A DNA stretch of 64,000 nucleotides from Bacillus sp. HMF5848 (GCF_003944835.1 NZ_RWIV01000001.1:2948530-3012529), one strand, 5' to 3'; counted from the stretch's first letter, positions 8,165-15,263 are shown. Translations and numbers: made by a program. Notes: generated by a model from the sequence alone, not told the origin.

Positions 8165-8860
8165 CTATTCGATGCTACAATATTCAGCCGGACATTCTTC
8201 ACATTTAATTTCTTCTTTTAAATATTGTAAATTGTGAATTGTAATTTTCCCCTGATTGATTGATAATATGTTATTGCGTCTTAGCTCATTTAACATTCGA
8301 TTGATACTTTCACGTGTTGTTCCACAAAAATTGGCTAGTTCCTGATTAGTTAATGGAATGTTAATATGAATACCATCTGGTTTTTTCGTCCCATAGCTGT
8401 TAGACAAGCGAATTAACGTTGAATATAATGCCCCTTTTTTCCCCATTAACAACAAATCTCTGAATTTTGTTTGTGTTTTTCGAAAATGATCACTCATCCA
8501 CTTCATGAATTCAAATGCAAATTGACTATTCTCAAAAAGCAAACGCTCTAGGTTTTCTTTGTATATAACAGCTGCTTCACCATCTTCAATCACTTTAGAA
8601 TTCAACAAGTATTTCGGATTATCTGTAAATAACGTGAGTTCACCAAAAATATCGTCTCGTTGACAAATACGTAAGCAAAGTTCTTTTCCATCGTTCGTAA
8701 TCTTACTTATTTGCACACGACCTTTACGGATAATATAAACCTCATGTGCATCCATACCTTCTTGGAAGATATACTTTCCTTTACGTAAAGGGGTGATATA
8801 ATCTGCGTGCTTCAATAATTCGTTTAATTGTATCGTTGATGTTGGCTTTAATTCATTCAT
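8165..8860 (-). CDS. fnr: Fnr-type oxygen-sensing transcription regulator with C-terminal Fe-S cysteines
   Basis: A Crp/Fnr family activator of 231 residues: a cyclic-nucleotide-type sensor domain (about 15-130, KYIFQEGMDAHEVYIIRKGRVQ), a dimer helix, and a helix-turn-helix (TNQELANFCGTTRESINRML). The tail CEECPAEYC (C220, C223, C228; spacing C-x2-C-x4-C) matches the C-terminal cluster ligands of Bacillus Fnr, unlike the N-terminal cysteines of E. coli FNR. It should activate anaerobic respiration genes when oxygen is low. The ATG at 8860 has TAGGTG 6 bases upstream. A perfect Fnr box lies upstream at 9083-9098, so autocontrol is likely. Confidence 0.9.
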   Translation of the reverse strand: MNELKPTSTIQLNELLKHADYITPLRKGKYIFQEGMDAHEVYIIRKGRVQISKITNDGKELCLRICQRDDIFGELTLFTDNPKYLLNSKVIEDGEAAVIYKENLERLLFENSQFAFEFMKWMSDHFRKTQTKFRDLLLMGKKGALYSTLIRLSNSYGTKKPDGIHINIPLTNQELANFCGTTRESINRMLNELRRNNILSINQGKITIHNLQYLKEEIKCEECPAEYCSIE

Positions 8861-9082
8861 ATTAATCACCTACAATCTTTGTTTTCCCCACTAATAGTAC
8901 TTACATTAAGTGACTATCATTTTCTGAGGGTTTAGAACCTATTACTTCAATAAAATGTAAGCTCTCGATGAGATTATTATATATCTACCATGATTTTATT
9001 AGAAATGTATTACGGTATGAATATGAACAAAGCTTTTGTCATAAATCATACATATTTTCTTTCACAATATTGTTGAATTTAA

Positions 9083-9098
9083 TGTGATACACTTCACA
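9083..9098 (-). promoter_or_regulatory. Perfect Fnr/Crp-type binding site upstream of fnr
   Basis: TGTGATACACTTCACA fits TGTGA-N6-TCACA exactly. It lies 223 bases before the fnr start and nothing on the plus strand could use it, since the neighbouring gene ends there. A TATGAT hexamer on the minus strand at 9045-9050 could be the -10, which would put the box near -52. The rest of 8870-9182 is AT-rich leader. Confidence 0.7.
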
Positions 9099-9183
9099 GA
9101 CTGATAGCAGATGCTACACCATATGCGTTAGGAAAGTATGAATTAAGACAAAATTTTATACTTTCCCATTGGTCACATTGGCC

Positions 9184-9224
9184 AAAAAAAAAAGCCAACC
9201 TTTTAAATAATAAAAAGGCCAGCC
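9184..9224 (-). terminator. Terminator of the TraB-family gene
   Basis: A stem GGCTGGCCTTTTTA / TAAAAGGTTGGC (with G-U pairs) is followed on the minus strand by a run of ten T at 9184-9193. It is 18 bases beyond the stop at 9243. Confidence 0.88.
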
Positions 9225-9242
9225 TTCTGCGTTTAAATAAAA

Positions 9243-10412
9243 TTATGCTATTTTATCAAAAAACAATCGTACTATATCGGCACCACCAATAAACGTACCT
9301 AACGTACTTCCTAAGTTTGTTAATACAACTACAAGCAGTATTCTTGTTACTTTATTATTAAAAAATCCTTTAACAGACGTTACATCATCTGATAAACTTA
9401 CAAAATCCTCTACATTCGGTCGTCTAAAATACACCTGCACAAGTCCTGAAAACCATCCGGCCGCCATTAACGGATTTAAAGAGCTTATAGGCGCAATAAC
9501 AAAGGCAGTAAGTATTGCTAATGGATGTGCAAAGGCAATAGCTGCACCAATTGCTGAAAATGTACCATTCCACAGCACCCAGCTTATTGTCTGTTGATAC
9601 GCTACAGTAGGGTTAGAGAAAAAAGTATATAATATTACACCAATAATAAAAATCGGAATCATCCAAGCAATAATTTTTGGCGCTTTAGATTTTGTAGGAC
9701 GTTGTCTTAACAGCTTTAAATCATGGTCCTTTGTAATCTGTGTCTTTATGCCAGGCACGTGAGCCGCACCTACTACAGCTACAATTTTTTCCCCTGGAGC
9801 TTCTTTAATTTTTTGTGCCAAGTATTGGTCACGTTCATCAATTAATGGTTTTTTCAACTGAGGAAATGCTCTCGAAAATTCACTTAGCATGGAGTCTAGC
9901 ATATCTTTTGACTTTAATTGCTCCAAGTCTTCTTCTGTAATGTTTTCATTGCTAAAAATACTAGCAATTATTTCAGTCATTAGCTTCATTTTTCCCCAGA
10001 AACTAATTCCACCCCAAATACGTGCAAACGTTATTTGGATATTTCTATCCGCCAACACTAACTTCGCACCAACTTGCTCAGCAGACTCTATCCCTTGTAT
10101 CATCTCTTGTCCTGGTTTAATACCAAACTGTTTTGCTAATCGTTTTTGATGAGATGAAATGACAAGATTCATGAGTAATAACGTCGCTTTCTTTTCCTTT
10201 ATTACTTTAAAGATATCCATCTTACTCCAATTATCCTCGTCTTTAAGCGACTGATATCGCTGATCATCCAATTCAATACATACCGTATCGGGCTGCTCTA
10301 ATTCTATCACTTCTTTTACTTGCTCAGCACTTTGTTTTGATACGTGTGCTGTCCCAATGATAATAATTTCTTTACTATCTATTTGTAATCTTGTAATATT
10401 CTCTTCTGTCAT
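9243..10412 (-). CDS. TraB/GumN-family membrane protein
   Basis: The 389-residue protein has an N-terminal TraB-like domain (about 1-240) with the two family histidine motifs GTAHVS (about residue 20) and VVGAAHVPG (about 214), and CIELDDQR between them. Four to five hydrophobic segments follow from about 250 (AWMIPIFIIGVILYTFF onward). In enterococci the related TraB shuts down pheromone activity; some relatives have tiki-type metalloprotease folds. The function in bacilli is not known. It stands alone, 50 bases upstream of nothing it obviously cooperates with, and has a strong terminator. The start is supported by GGAAGAG before the ATG. Confidence 0.8.
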   Translation of the reverse strand: MTEENITRLQIDSKEIIIIGTAHVSKQSAEQVKEVIELEQPDTVCIELDDQRYQSLKDEDNWSKMDIFKVIKEKKATLLLMNLVISSHQKRLAKQFGIKPGQEMIQGIESAEQVGAKLVLADRNIQITFARIWGGISFWGKMKLMTEIIASIFSNENITEEDLEQLKSKDMLDSMLSEFSRAFPQLKKPLIDERDQYLAQKIKEAPGEKIVAVVGAAHVPGIKTQITKDHDLKLLRQRPTKSKAPKIIAWMIPIFIIGVILYTFFSNPTVAYQQTISWVLWNGTFSAIGAAIAFAHPLAILTAFVIAPISSLNPLMAAGWFSGLVQVYFRRPNVEDFVSLSDDVTSVKGFFNNKVTRILLVVVLTNLGSTLGTFIGGADIVRLFFDKIA

Positions 10413-10461
10413 ATTGACTCTCTTCCTTTTTTATTAGACATCTTATGATGTTCTATATAGT

Positions 10462-11058
10462 TTAGTTTTGTTCATACATTTGTATTGCTTCGTTATACGC
10501 CTTTTGATCGTTCATATTAAAAAGATTTTTTTGTAAAAGTTCTTTTTCTATTTTCAAATCCGTTTCATCCATATAGATTACATTTAATAGCTGCAAGAAC
10601 TCCATCATTTTTCTTTTACCATGTTGCAATTGTGTCTCTATAATATGACTTGTACTTTTTCGATAACAAGCAAATAATGGATGAATTCTCTCATCAAGTT
10701 TAGGAATGACCGCATCATAACTGTCACATGAAAGTAGCATATTGTAAGCAAGTTGGGGAGTAGCAAATGGCATATCACAAGCAATCACAACATTTTTTTC
10801 ATTACAAGATAGTAATAACCCCGCATGAATTCCTGCTAGCGGTCCTTCTCGATAATATTCATCTGTCGTAACAGTTACGTTTGGAAAAGTTGTATATAAA
10901 TGAGGTTCATTCGTTACTACTATAATATCTTGAAAGTCATGAGAAAACCGATTGATTAAAAGTTGTATGACTGATTTACCATCAAACGATAGCAATGCTT
11001 TATTTGTTCCCATTCTGCGGGACTGCCCACCAGCGAGTATAATAACACTTGCATTCAT
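10462..11058 (-). CDS. mobA: Molybdenum cofactor guanylyltransferase MobA
   Basis: It adds GMP to molybdenum-molybdopterin to form the bis-MGD cofactor used by nitrate and formate enzymes. The 198-residue chain begins with the nucleotidyltransferase signature VIILAGGQSRRMGTNKALL. The metal-binding aspartate lies in VVIACDMPF, and IPKLDERIHPLFACYRK follows. AAAGGAG precedes the ATG. It is 4 kb from mobB and separated by tatC, fnr and the TraB gene, but is part of the same functional block. The next gene downstream, the TraB-family protein, starts 49 bases after its stop. Confidence 0.92.
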   Translation of the reverse strand: MNASVIILAGGQSRRMGTNKALLSFDGKSVIQLLINRFSHDFQDIIVVTNEPHLYTTFPNVTVTTDEYYREGPLAGIHAGLLLSCNEKNVVIACDMPFATPQLAYNMLLSCDSYDAVIPKLDERIHPLFACYRKSTSHIIETQLQHGKRKMMEFLQLLNVIYMDETDLKIEKELLQKNLFNMNDQKAYNEAIQMYEQN

Positions 11059-11109
11059 TTCGCTTCTCCTTTAGTACAATTAACCTTAATTCTATCATAA
11101 TTACATGCG

Positions 11110-11240
11110 GCATTGCTCAATAAATTATCGAAGCTAGCCAAGAAGTCTCCTTCTTCAAGCGTAGCTAAGTGGTGAGTAGTTCACTTAACAACGGATGATT
11201 ACATTATTAAATCATACGGGTTTCCTCGCGATTCCGGAGT
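11110..11240. other. Gene-free stretch with possible old repeat
   Basis: Nothing coding is seen between mobA and the small-ORF cluster. The piece near 11138-11185 (TCTCCTTCTTCAAGCG, then GGTGAGTAGTTCAC) resembles another intergenic repeat known from memory in bacilli. The match is too weak to call firmly. Confidence 0.25.
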
Positions 11241-11289
11241 TTCATTTAATTTTACACTTGCTTTATAGTAAAAATAAAGTAAACAACAC

Positions 11290-11318
11290 AAAAAGGTGCT
11301 AAGCTTCAGCCTAGCACC
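11290..11318 (-). terminator. Terminator closing the small-peptide cluster
   Basis: Stem GGTGCTA / TAGCACC (11295-11301 and 11312-11318) with an inner partial pairing; followed on the minus strand by TTTTTG. It begins 7 bases after the stop of the last small ORF at 11325. Confidence 0.82.
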
Positions 11319-11324
11319 ATAATA

Positions 11325-11402
11325 TCATCTGTTTTTTTTCTCAAATTTTAATAAAACATCTTTTGCATATAGTGTAAGTAACAAAACTCTTAATGAAATC
11401 AT
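11325..11402 (-). CDS. Very small ORF, 25 residues, hydrophobic N-terminus
   Basis: It encodes MISLRVLLLTLYAKDVLLKF and ends EKKNR. The support is a perfect AAGGAGG 7 bases before the ATG and an intrinsic terminator 7 bases after the stop. The peptide is an amphipathic or hydrophobic helix with a basic tail, the shape of many small membrane peptides and type I toxins. It is the last ORF of the cluster. No homologue is recognised, and translation is inferred from the signals only. Confidence 0.55.
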   Translation of the reverse strand: MISLRVLLLTLYAKDVLLKFEKKNR

Positions 11403-11427
11403 TCTGATTCCTCCTTAATTATTATAA

Positions 11428-11487
11428 CTAGGTAGAATCTTCCTTTAGTTTTATCTTGTTCATCACTTCAAATTTAGTCATGTTCAT
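11428..11487 (-). CDS. Very small ORF, 19 residues, charged
   Basis: It encodes MNMTKFEVMNKIKLKEDST. GGAGAG lies 9 bases upstream of the ATG. It is hydrophilic, lysine-rich and has a Glu-Val/Lys-Glu pattern, unlike its hydrophobic neighbours. In B. subtilis the yrzI transcript also carries a short charged peptide ORF which, as I recall, is the site of translation-dependent cleavage by Rae1 just before a lysine codon; this ORF could be the counterpart. That link is a guess from position and composition. Confidence 0.45.
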   Translation of the reverse strand: MNMTKFEVMNKIKLKEDST

Positions 11488-11527
11488 TTTTTATCTCTCC
11501 TTTTCGTTTTATTTTTAAAAATAGTAA

Positions 11528-11668
11528 TTATAGATTGGGAAACATTGTCGTAATACGTTCTTGAATATTTTCACGATTCTTTTTAATATTTTCGTAATGT
11601 ACTACTTCCTCTAACGTCATATGACGGCGTTTAATCGTAATGGTAAAAAATAAAATGTTTAGTGTCAT
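11528..11668 (-). CDS. YrzI-family small protein, second copy
   Basis: The product has 46 residues starting MTLNILFFTITIKRRHMTLE and ending TTMFPNL. The MTLNI-hydrophobic-TITIK(R/K)R start is the signature of the Bacillus YrzI small-protein family. A GGGAGGG ribosome site is 7 bases from the ATG. It is a paralogue of the ORF at 11697-11837, with the same length and the same layout (hydrophobic first dozen residues, then basic, then a charged helix, then FP near the end). The family has no settled biochemical role; in B. subtilis YrzI comes from a very abundant multi-peptide transcript. Confidence 0.78.
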   Translation of the reverse strand: MTLNILFFTITIKRRHMTLEEVVHYENIKKNRENIQERITTMFPNL

Positions 11669-11696
11669 TGCTTATCCCTCCCTTCACATTTATTTA

Positions 11697-11837
11697 TTAC
11701 ATGATAGGGAACAATTCACTGTGCTTTTCGGCAATTTTTTCGTGTGCTTTTTTTATATTTTCTAAATGTTGTAGTTCATCAATTGACTGCTTGCGCTTTT
11801 CAATTTTAATTGTTACAAAAAATATGTTAAGCGTCAT
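11697..11837 (-). CDS. yrzI: YrzI-family small protein, first copy
   Basis: The product has 46 residues starting MTLNIFFVTIKIEKRKQSID and ending SELFPIM. I use the ATG at 11837 because GGAGGG lies 8 bases upstream; the frame is open further upstream but without support. The start overlaps the end of the ORF at 11827-11913 by 11 bases, in another frame, so translation of the two may be coupled. It has the YrzI-family signature, and its sister copy lies 28 bases downstream. The gene symbol is by family; orthology between the two copies and B. subtilis YrzI cannot be settled by eye. Confidence 0.8.
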   Translation of the reverse strand: MTLNIFFVTIKIEKRKQSIDELQHLENIKKAHEKIAEKHSELFPIM

Positions 11838-11913
11838 AACGGAAACCCTCCTCTTTTCTTCTCTTTTGGAAAAAGTGAAATAACAGCGATAATTCAATAT
11901 ACATATGCATCAT
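11827..11913 (-). CDS. Very small ORF, 28 residues, overlapping yrzI start
   Basis: It encodes MMHMYIELSLLFHFFQKRRK followed by EEGFRYDA. AAGGAGGTG is placed 7 bases before the first ATG, which is an ideal ribosome site. The peptide is hydrophobic and aromatic, then KRRK, like a small single-pass membrane peptide. Its stop lies 11 bases inside yrzI, and the GAGGAGGG serving yrzI codes for its EEG residues. No homologue is recognised. Confidence 0.55.
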   Translation of the reverse strand: MMHMYIELSLLFHFFQKRRKEEGFRYDA

Positions 11914-11942
11914 AGATGCTCACCTCCTTCCGGTTCCAGTCT

Positions 11943-11966
11943 CTAAGTGCCGTCATTTTTAATCAT
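11943..11966 (-). CDS. Possible 7-residue leader peptide ORF
   Basis: It encodes MIKNDGT. The only support is a strong GGAGGAG 6 bases before the ATG, directly after the second terminator hairpin, and the next ribosome site 21 bases further on. It may be a start-stop leader that loads ribosomes, or simply chance. Confidence 0.3.
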   Translation of the reverse strand: MIKNDGT

Positions 11967-11991
11967 TGGTTTCTCCTCCTTTTTTAAGCAC

Positions 11992-12021
11992 AAAAAAACC
12001 ACAAGGAAATGCCCCCTGCGG
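11992..12021 (-). terminator. Second of two tandem terminators in the small-peptide leader
   Basis: Stem CCGCAGGGG / TTCCTTGTGG (with G-U pairs) followed on the minus strand by TTTTTTTG. It shares the CCACAAGGA arm with the hairpin at 12042-12069, which suggests one arose by duplication of the other. Genes downstream of it can only be expressed by read-through or by a promoter not seen here. Confidence 0.7.
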
Positions 12022-12035
12022 CCATAGGTTACATA

Positions 12036-12069
12036 TAAAAAGCCACAAGGACACTATTCTCCCTGTGGC
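12036..12069 (-). terminator. First of two tandem terminators in the small-peptide leader
   Basis: Stem GCCACAGGGA / TCCTTGTGGC followed on the minus strand by TTTTTATAT. It lies 34 bases after the stop of the small ORF at 12103-12189. Confidence 0.85.
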
Positions 12070-12102
12070 ATTGTGGTTGAATGTTTTAGTTATAAAGACA
12101 AA

Positions 12103-12189
12103 TTAATACACACAATTCCCTATAGTGGTCGAATAGATATTTACATATGAAATTTTATTAGCTAAACAATATACAGTTGCTACAATCAT
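12103..12189 (-). CDS. Very small ORF, 28 residues, first of the cluster
   Basis: It encodes MIVATVYCLANKISYVNIYS then TTIGNCVY. AAGGAGGT lies 8 bases before the ATG, and a near-consensus promoter is 39 bases upstream (12228-12256), so this is a well-supported expression unit with its own terminator. The peptide is uncharged and aromatic with two cysteines. It could act as a small protein or as a leader whose translation controls the two hairpins that follow. No homologue is recognised. Confidence 0.6.
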   Translation of the reverse strand: MIVATVYCLANKISYVNIYSTTIGNCVY

Positions 12190-12227
12190 TTGATTCGACC
12201 TCCTTGTGTGATTTTTCTTACATTGTC

Positions 12228-12256
12228 ATTATAGCCATTATTTTCCGTAAAGTAAA
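12228..12256 (-). promoter_or_regulatory. Vegetative promoter of the small-peptide cluster
   Basis: On the minus strand TTTACT (12251-12256), a 17-base spacer and TATAAT (12228-12233). The -10 is perfect and the -35 matches four of six bases. The predicted start of transcription is near 12221, leaving a leader of about 30 bases before the first small ORF. Confidence 0.78.
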
Positions 12257-12273
12257 CCCTTTTTTTCCAAAAT

Positions 12274-12999
12274 CTATGTAATCTTTTGTCGGTTCTCTAA
12301 TTGTTCACGTTTGCCCTCTAAAATTTGAACAATAGTCGTTAGTTCAGGTGATGTCAATTCATCAAAGCGACTTAACTGTTGCTGAACAAAGTGAATCTCG
12401 CGGTCTACTTCTTTTTCATGTCCTTGTAAAAAATAGGTAGCAATAGAGCCTGTAATCATACCAACTAGCCCTATACCAAATATCATCAATACAATCGCAA
12501 TGAGTCTTCCACCAGCAGTTGATGGACTAATATCTCCATATCCTACCGTTGTTGCCGTTACTACAGACCACCACAACGCATCCTCCATCGTCTCTATATT
12601 AGGCTCAAAGTAATATATTGGAATGGCAGAAACAAAGATTAATATTACCGTAGCTGATAAGATTTTATGGAGGCCGTTTGTCTTTAATATATTATACACA
12701 GGTCCTATAAAACGAGATCCTATGTAGAATAAACGAATTAAACGAATTAATTTTGCTAAACGTGCCACCCTAAAGATGGAATCAAACGGAATTAAAACAA
12801 TTAAGTCAAAAATGTTTTTTTTCACAAAAAGTTTCTTTTCATCAGCCTTCAGTAAACGTACTACGTAGTCACCTAGGAAAATTAGCCAAATTATAAAATC
12901 TGCAATACGCGCCTGCGGGTGTTCTATCCAAATAAATGAAATTGATATGATAACTAATAGCAGCATAACACCCTCATAATACCAAATACGCTTGCTCAA
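12274..12999 (-). CDS. Voltage-gated-like potassium channel, six-segment type
   Basis: A membrane protein of 241 residues. Six hydrophobic segments surround a pore loop with the selectivity filter TATTVGYGD (about residue 150). Segment four is the regular basic helix RVARLAKLIRLIRLF, the voltage sensor pattern of Kv/KvAP channels. The cytosolic tail is short (about 45 residues) and has no RCK domain. A TTG at 12999 is preferred, with GGAGGTG 6 bases upstream; the GTG three codons earlier overlaps that site. It is monocistronic, and the small-peptide promoter begins 18 bases before its stop codon's end region. Confidence 0.88.
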   Translation of the reverse strand: MSKRIWYYEGVMLLLVIISISFIWIEHPQARIADFIIWLIFLGDYVVRLLKADEKKLFVKKNIFDLIVLIPFDSIFRVARLAKLIRLIRLFYIGSRFIGPVYNILKTNGLHKILSATVILIFVSAIPIYYFEPNIETMEDALWWSVVTATTVGYGDISPSTAGGRLIAIVLMIFGIGLVGMITGSIATYFLQGHEKEVDREIHFVQQQLSRFDELTSPELTTIVQILEGKREQLENRQKIT

Positions 13000-13103
13000 T
13001 TTTCTCACCTCCGAATACTATCCACTTACATTTTAGCGTAAAAAAAGGCATAGAAATAGCTTTCTATACCTTTTAATAATTTAATTTATTATATTGTTTG
13101 TAC

Positions 13104-15263
13104 TCAGGCTGATTGAGTTGGAAGAACAACGTTAAATATAGTCCCTTTATTTTCTTCACTACTTACGTGAACTTTACCATTATGACTTTCAATTATTTTG
13201 AAGCTTACCATTAAGCCGAGTCCGTTCCCTTTTTTCTTTGTTGTAAAGAAGGGCTCACCAATTCGTTGTAGAACTTCTTTTGGAATCCCTGTACCAGTGT
13301 CCTGAATTGATATAGACAATTCACCCTTTTCAAGTACAGCTTTAACAAAAATGTCACCACCATTAGGCATAGCTTCAATAGCATTTTTAATAAAGTTAAG
13401 AAATACTTGTTTAATTCTATCTTCATCAACATTAACCCAAATAGATGAGTGATCTGTCATAAAATGAAATTTCACATCACGTTTTCTTGCTTCAAATTCT
13501 GTTAGTGTTAGTACATTTTTCAATATTGGTATAATGTCTTTGTTCTCAAGCTTCACGGCATGTGGATTCGCTAATAGCAAGAACTCCTCTACTATTGCAT
13601 TTACACGATCAATTTCTTCTAAGATTATTTGTAAATACTCCTGACGTTCTTCACTTTTCTCATCAAGCTGTAAAAACTCTGTATATCCCTTCATAGAAGT
13701 AAGAGGGTTACGTATTTCATGAGCGACGCCCGCTGCTAATTGACCAACTGTTGCAAGCTTATCCTGTGCTCTCATTACTTGTTCCTGCTTTTTACGCTCT
13801 GTAATATCATTACGAATTGCTAAATATTGATATGGTTTACCATATTCATTTAAAAATGGCACTATTGTTGTGTCGACCCAGTAAAGCGTTCCATCTTTTG
13901 CTTTGTTTTGGATTTCACCCTTCCAAACCTCACCGTTACCAATTGTTTTCCATAGATTTTTGAAGTACTCCTTTGAATGATGGCCAGAATTTAAGATTCG
14001 ATGATCTTGGCCAATTAGTTCTTCTCTCGAATACTTAGAGATCTCACATAATTTATCATTTACTTTTGTAATAATCCCGTGATTATCTGTTATGGCAACA
14101 ATAGATGACTGATCCAAGGCAAACTTAATATCTTTAATTTCTTTTAAAGTTTCTTTTAACTGACCTTCAGCTTGTTTTCTTTTAGAAATATCTGTACGAA
14201 TAGCTACATACTGATATGGCTTACCGCGAGAGTTTAAAAATGGCACTATTGTTGTGTCAACCCAGTAAATGCTTCCATCCTTTGCTTTATTACAGACTTC
14301 GCCCTTCCAAATTTGACCGTTCCCAATTGTTCGCCATAAATCTTGAAAAAACTCTTTAGAATGATATCCGGAGTTTAAAATACTATGATTATGGCCAATT
14401 AACTCATGCTCTTCATATTGAGAGATTTCAACAAATTTATCATTCACATAAGTAATAATCCCTTTTGCATCAGTTATGGCAACAATAGATGACGAATTCA
14501 AAGCATATTGAATGTCCTTTAAATTTATATCACTTTTTAATAAACGTTGGCTAATAAGAGTTCCTGAGCTTATTAGACCAGATATAATTAATATAGCAAT
14601 AAATACAACCACTATCATTACCATATTTTCATGATTCCCAAAGGCTAGTGTATTTTGAAGAGGAGCGTAAAAAGATGATGCCTTTAATAAGACAATATAC
14701 CCTTCTGCGATAGCACCAGTCAAAATGAGTGCACTTACTGGCTTCAACCATGCATGTGATTCGTATGCAATTGATTTGGCATAAAACAAAAGCCAAGTCG
14801 TGAAAAAGAATGCACCAAATACCATTCCATTTGCAAACACAGCTACATACGGCTGATAATTAATAGCTACATTCAGGGCATACATACACATGATATGTGA
14901 GGTTAAAAAAGCGAGCATCATAAAAAAGCTACTTATCAACAATTCAACCTTTGATTTTGGCCTGTTAATCACAAAATAAAATGCTATAGCCGTAAAAATG
15001 ATAGCTAAAAGTAGTGATAGGATGATAATTGCTACATTGTATGACATGGCACGAACGCTGTCTATAGATAGCATACCGATAAAATTCATTGCCCATATTC
15101 CAAAGCCTAACGATAAGCTTCCACCAGTAAAGAGCAGCAAGCTTGATTTATTTGATGTTCGTAATAACGTGAACAAATCTAATGATGAATAAACACTCAT
15201 ATATGTTAGTACGATGGCAATCAATATGAGGACAGGATTAAAGGTTATTATTATTTCTTGCAA
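13104..15263 (-). CDS. Sensor histidine kinase with MHYT, two PAS and kinase domains
   Basis: The 719-residue membrane kinase has an N-terminal seven-segment region of MHYT type (about 10-235; WAMNFIGML and SHIMCMYALN stand for the His/Met motifs, with the first His replaced by Asn). Two PAS domains (about 250-370 and 375-490) are close copies of each other. A HisKA domain carries H515 in VAHEIRNPLTSMKGYTEFLQ, and the ATPase domain has NFIKNAIEAMP, DTGTGIP, EPFFTTK and GNGLGL. The kinase core is of the sporulation KinA/KinE type. No response regulator is adjacent, so it is an orphan that may feed Spo0F. The TTG start at 15263 has AGGAGG 7 bases before it. Confidence 0.88.
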   Translation of the reverse strand: MQEIIITFNPVLILIAIVLTYMSVYSSLDLFTLLRTSNKSSLLLFTGGSLSLGFGIWAMNFIGMLSIDSVRAMSYNVAIIILSLLLAIIFTAIAFYFVINRPKSKVELLISSFFMMLAFLTSHIMCMYALNVAINYQPYVAVFANGMVFGAFFFTTWLLFYAKSIAYESHAWLKPVSALILTGAIAEGYIVLLKASSFYAPLQNTLAFGNHENMVMIVVVFIAILIISGLISSGTLISQRLLKSDINLKDIQYALNSSSIVAITDAKGIITYVNDKFVEISQYEEHELIGHNHSILNSGYHSKEFFQDLWRTIGNGQIWKGEVCNKAKDGSIYWVDTTIVPFLNSRGKPYQYVAIRTDISKRKQAEGQLKETLKEIKDIKFALDQSSIVAITDNHGIITKVNDKLCEISKYSREELIGQDHRILNSGHHSKEYFKNLWKTIGNGEVWKGEIQNKAKDGTLYWVDTTIVPFLNEYGKPYQYLAIRNDITERKKQEQVMRAQDKLATVGQLAAGVAHEIRNPLTSMKGYTEFLQLDEKSEERQEYLQIILEEIDRVNAIVEEFLLLANPHAVKLENKDIIPILKNVLTLTEFEARKRDVKFHFMTDHSSIWVNVDEDRIKQVFLNFIKNAIEAMPNGGDIFVKAVLEKGELSISIQDTGTGIPKEVLQRIGEPFFTTKKKGNGLGLMVSFKIIESHNGKVHVSSEENKGTIFNVVLPTQSA

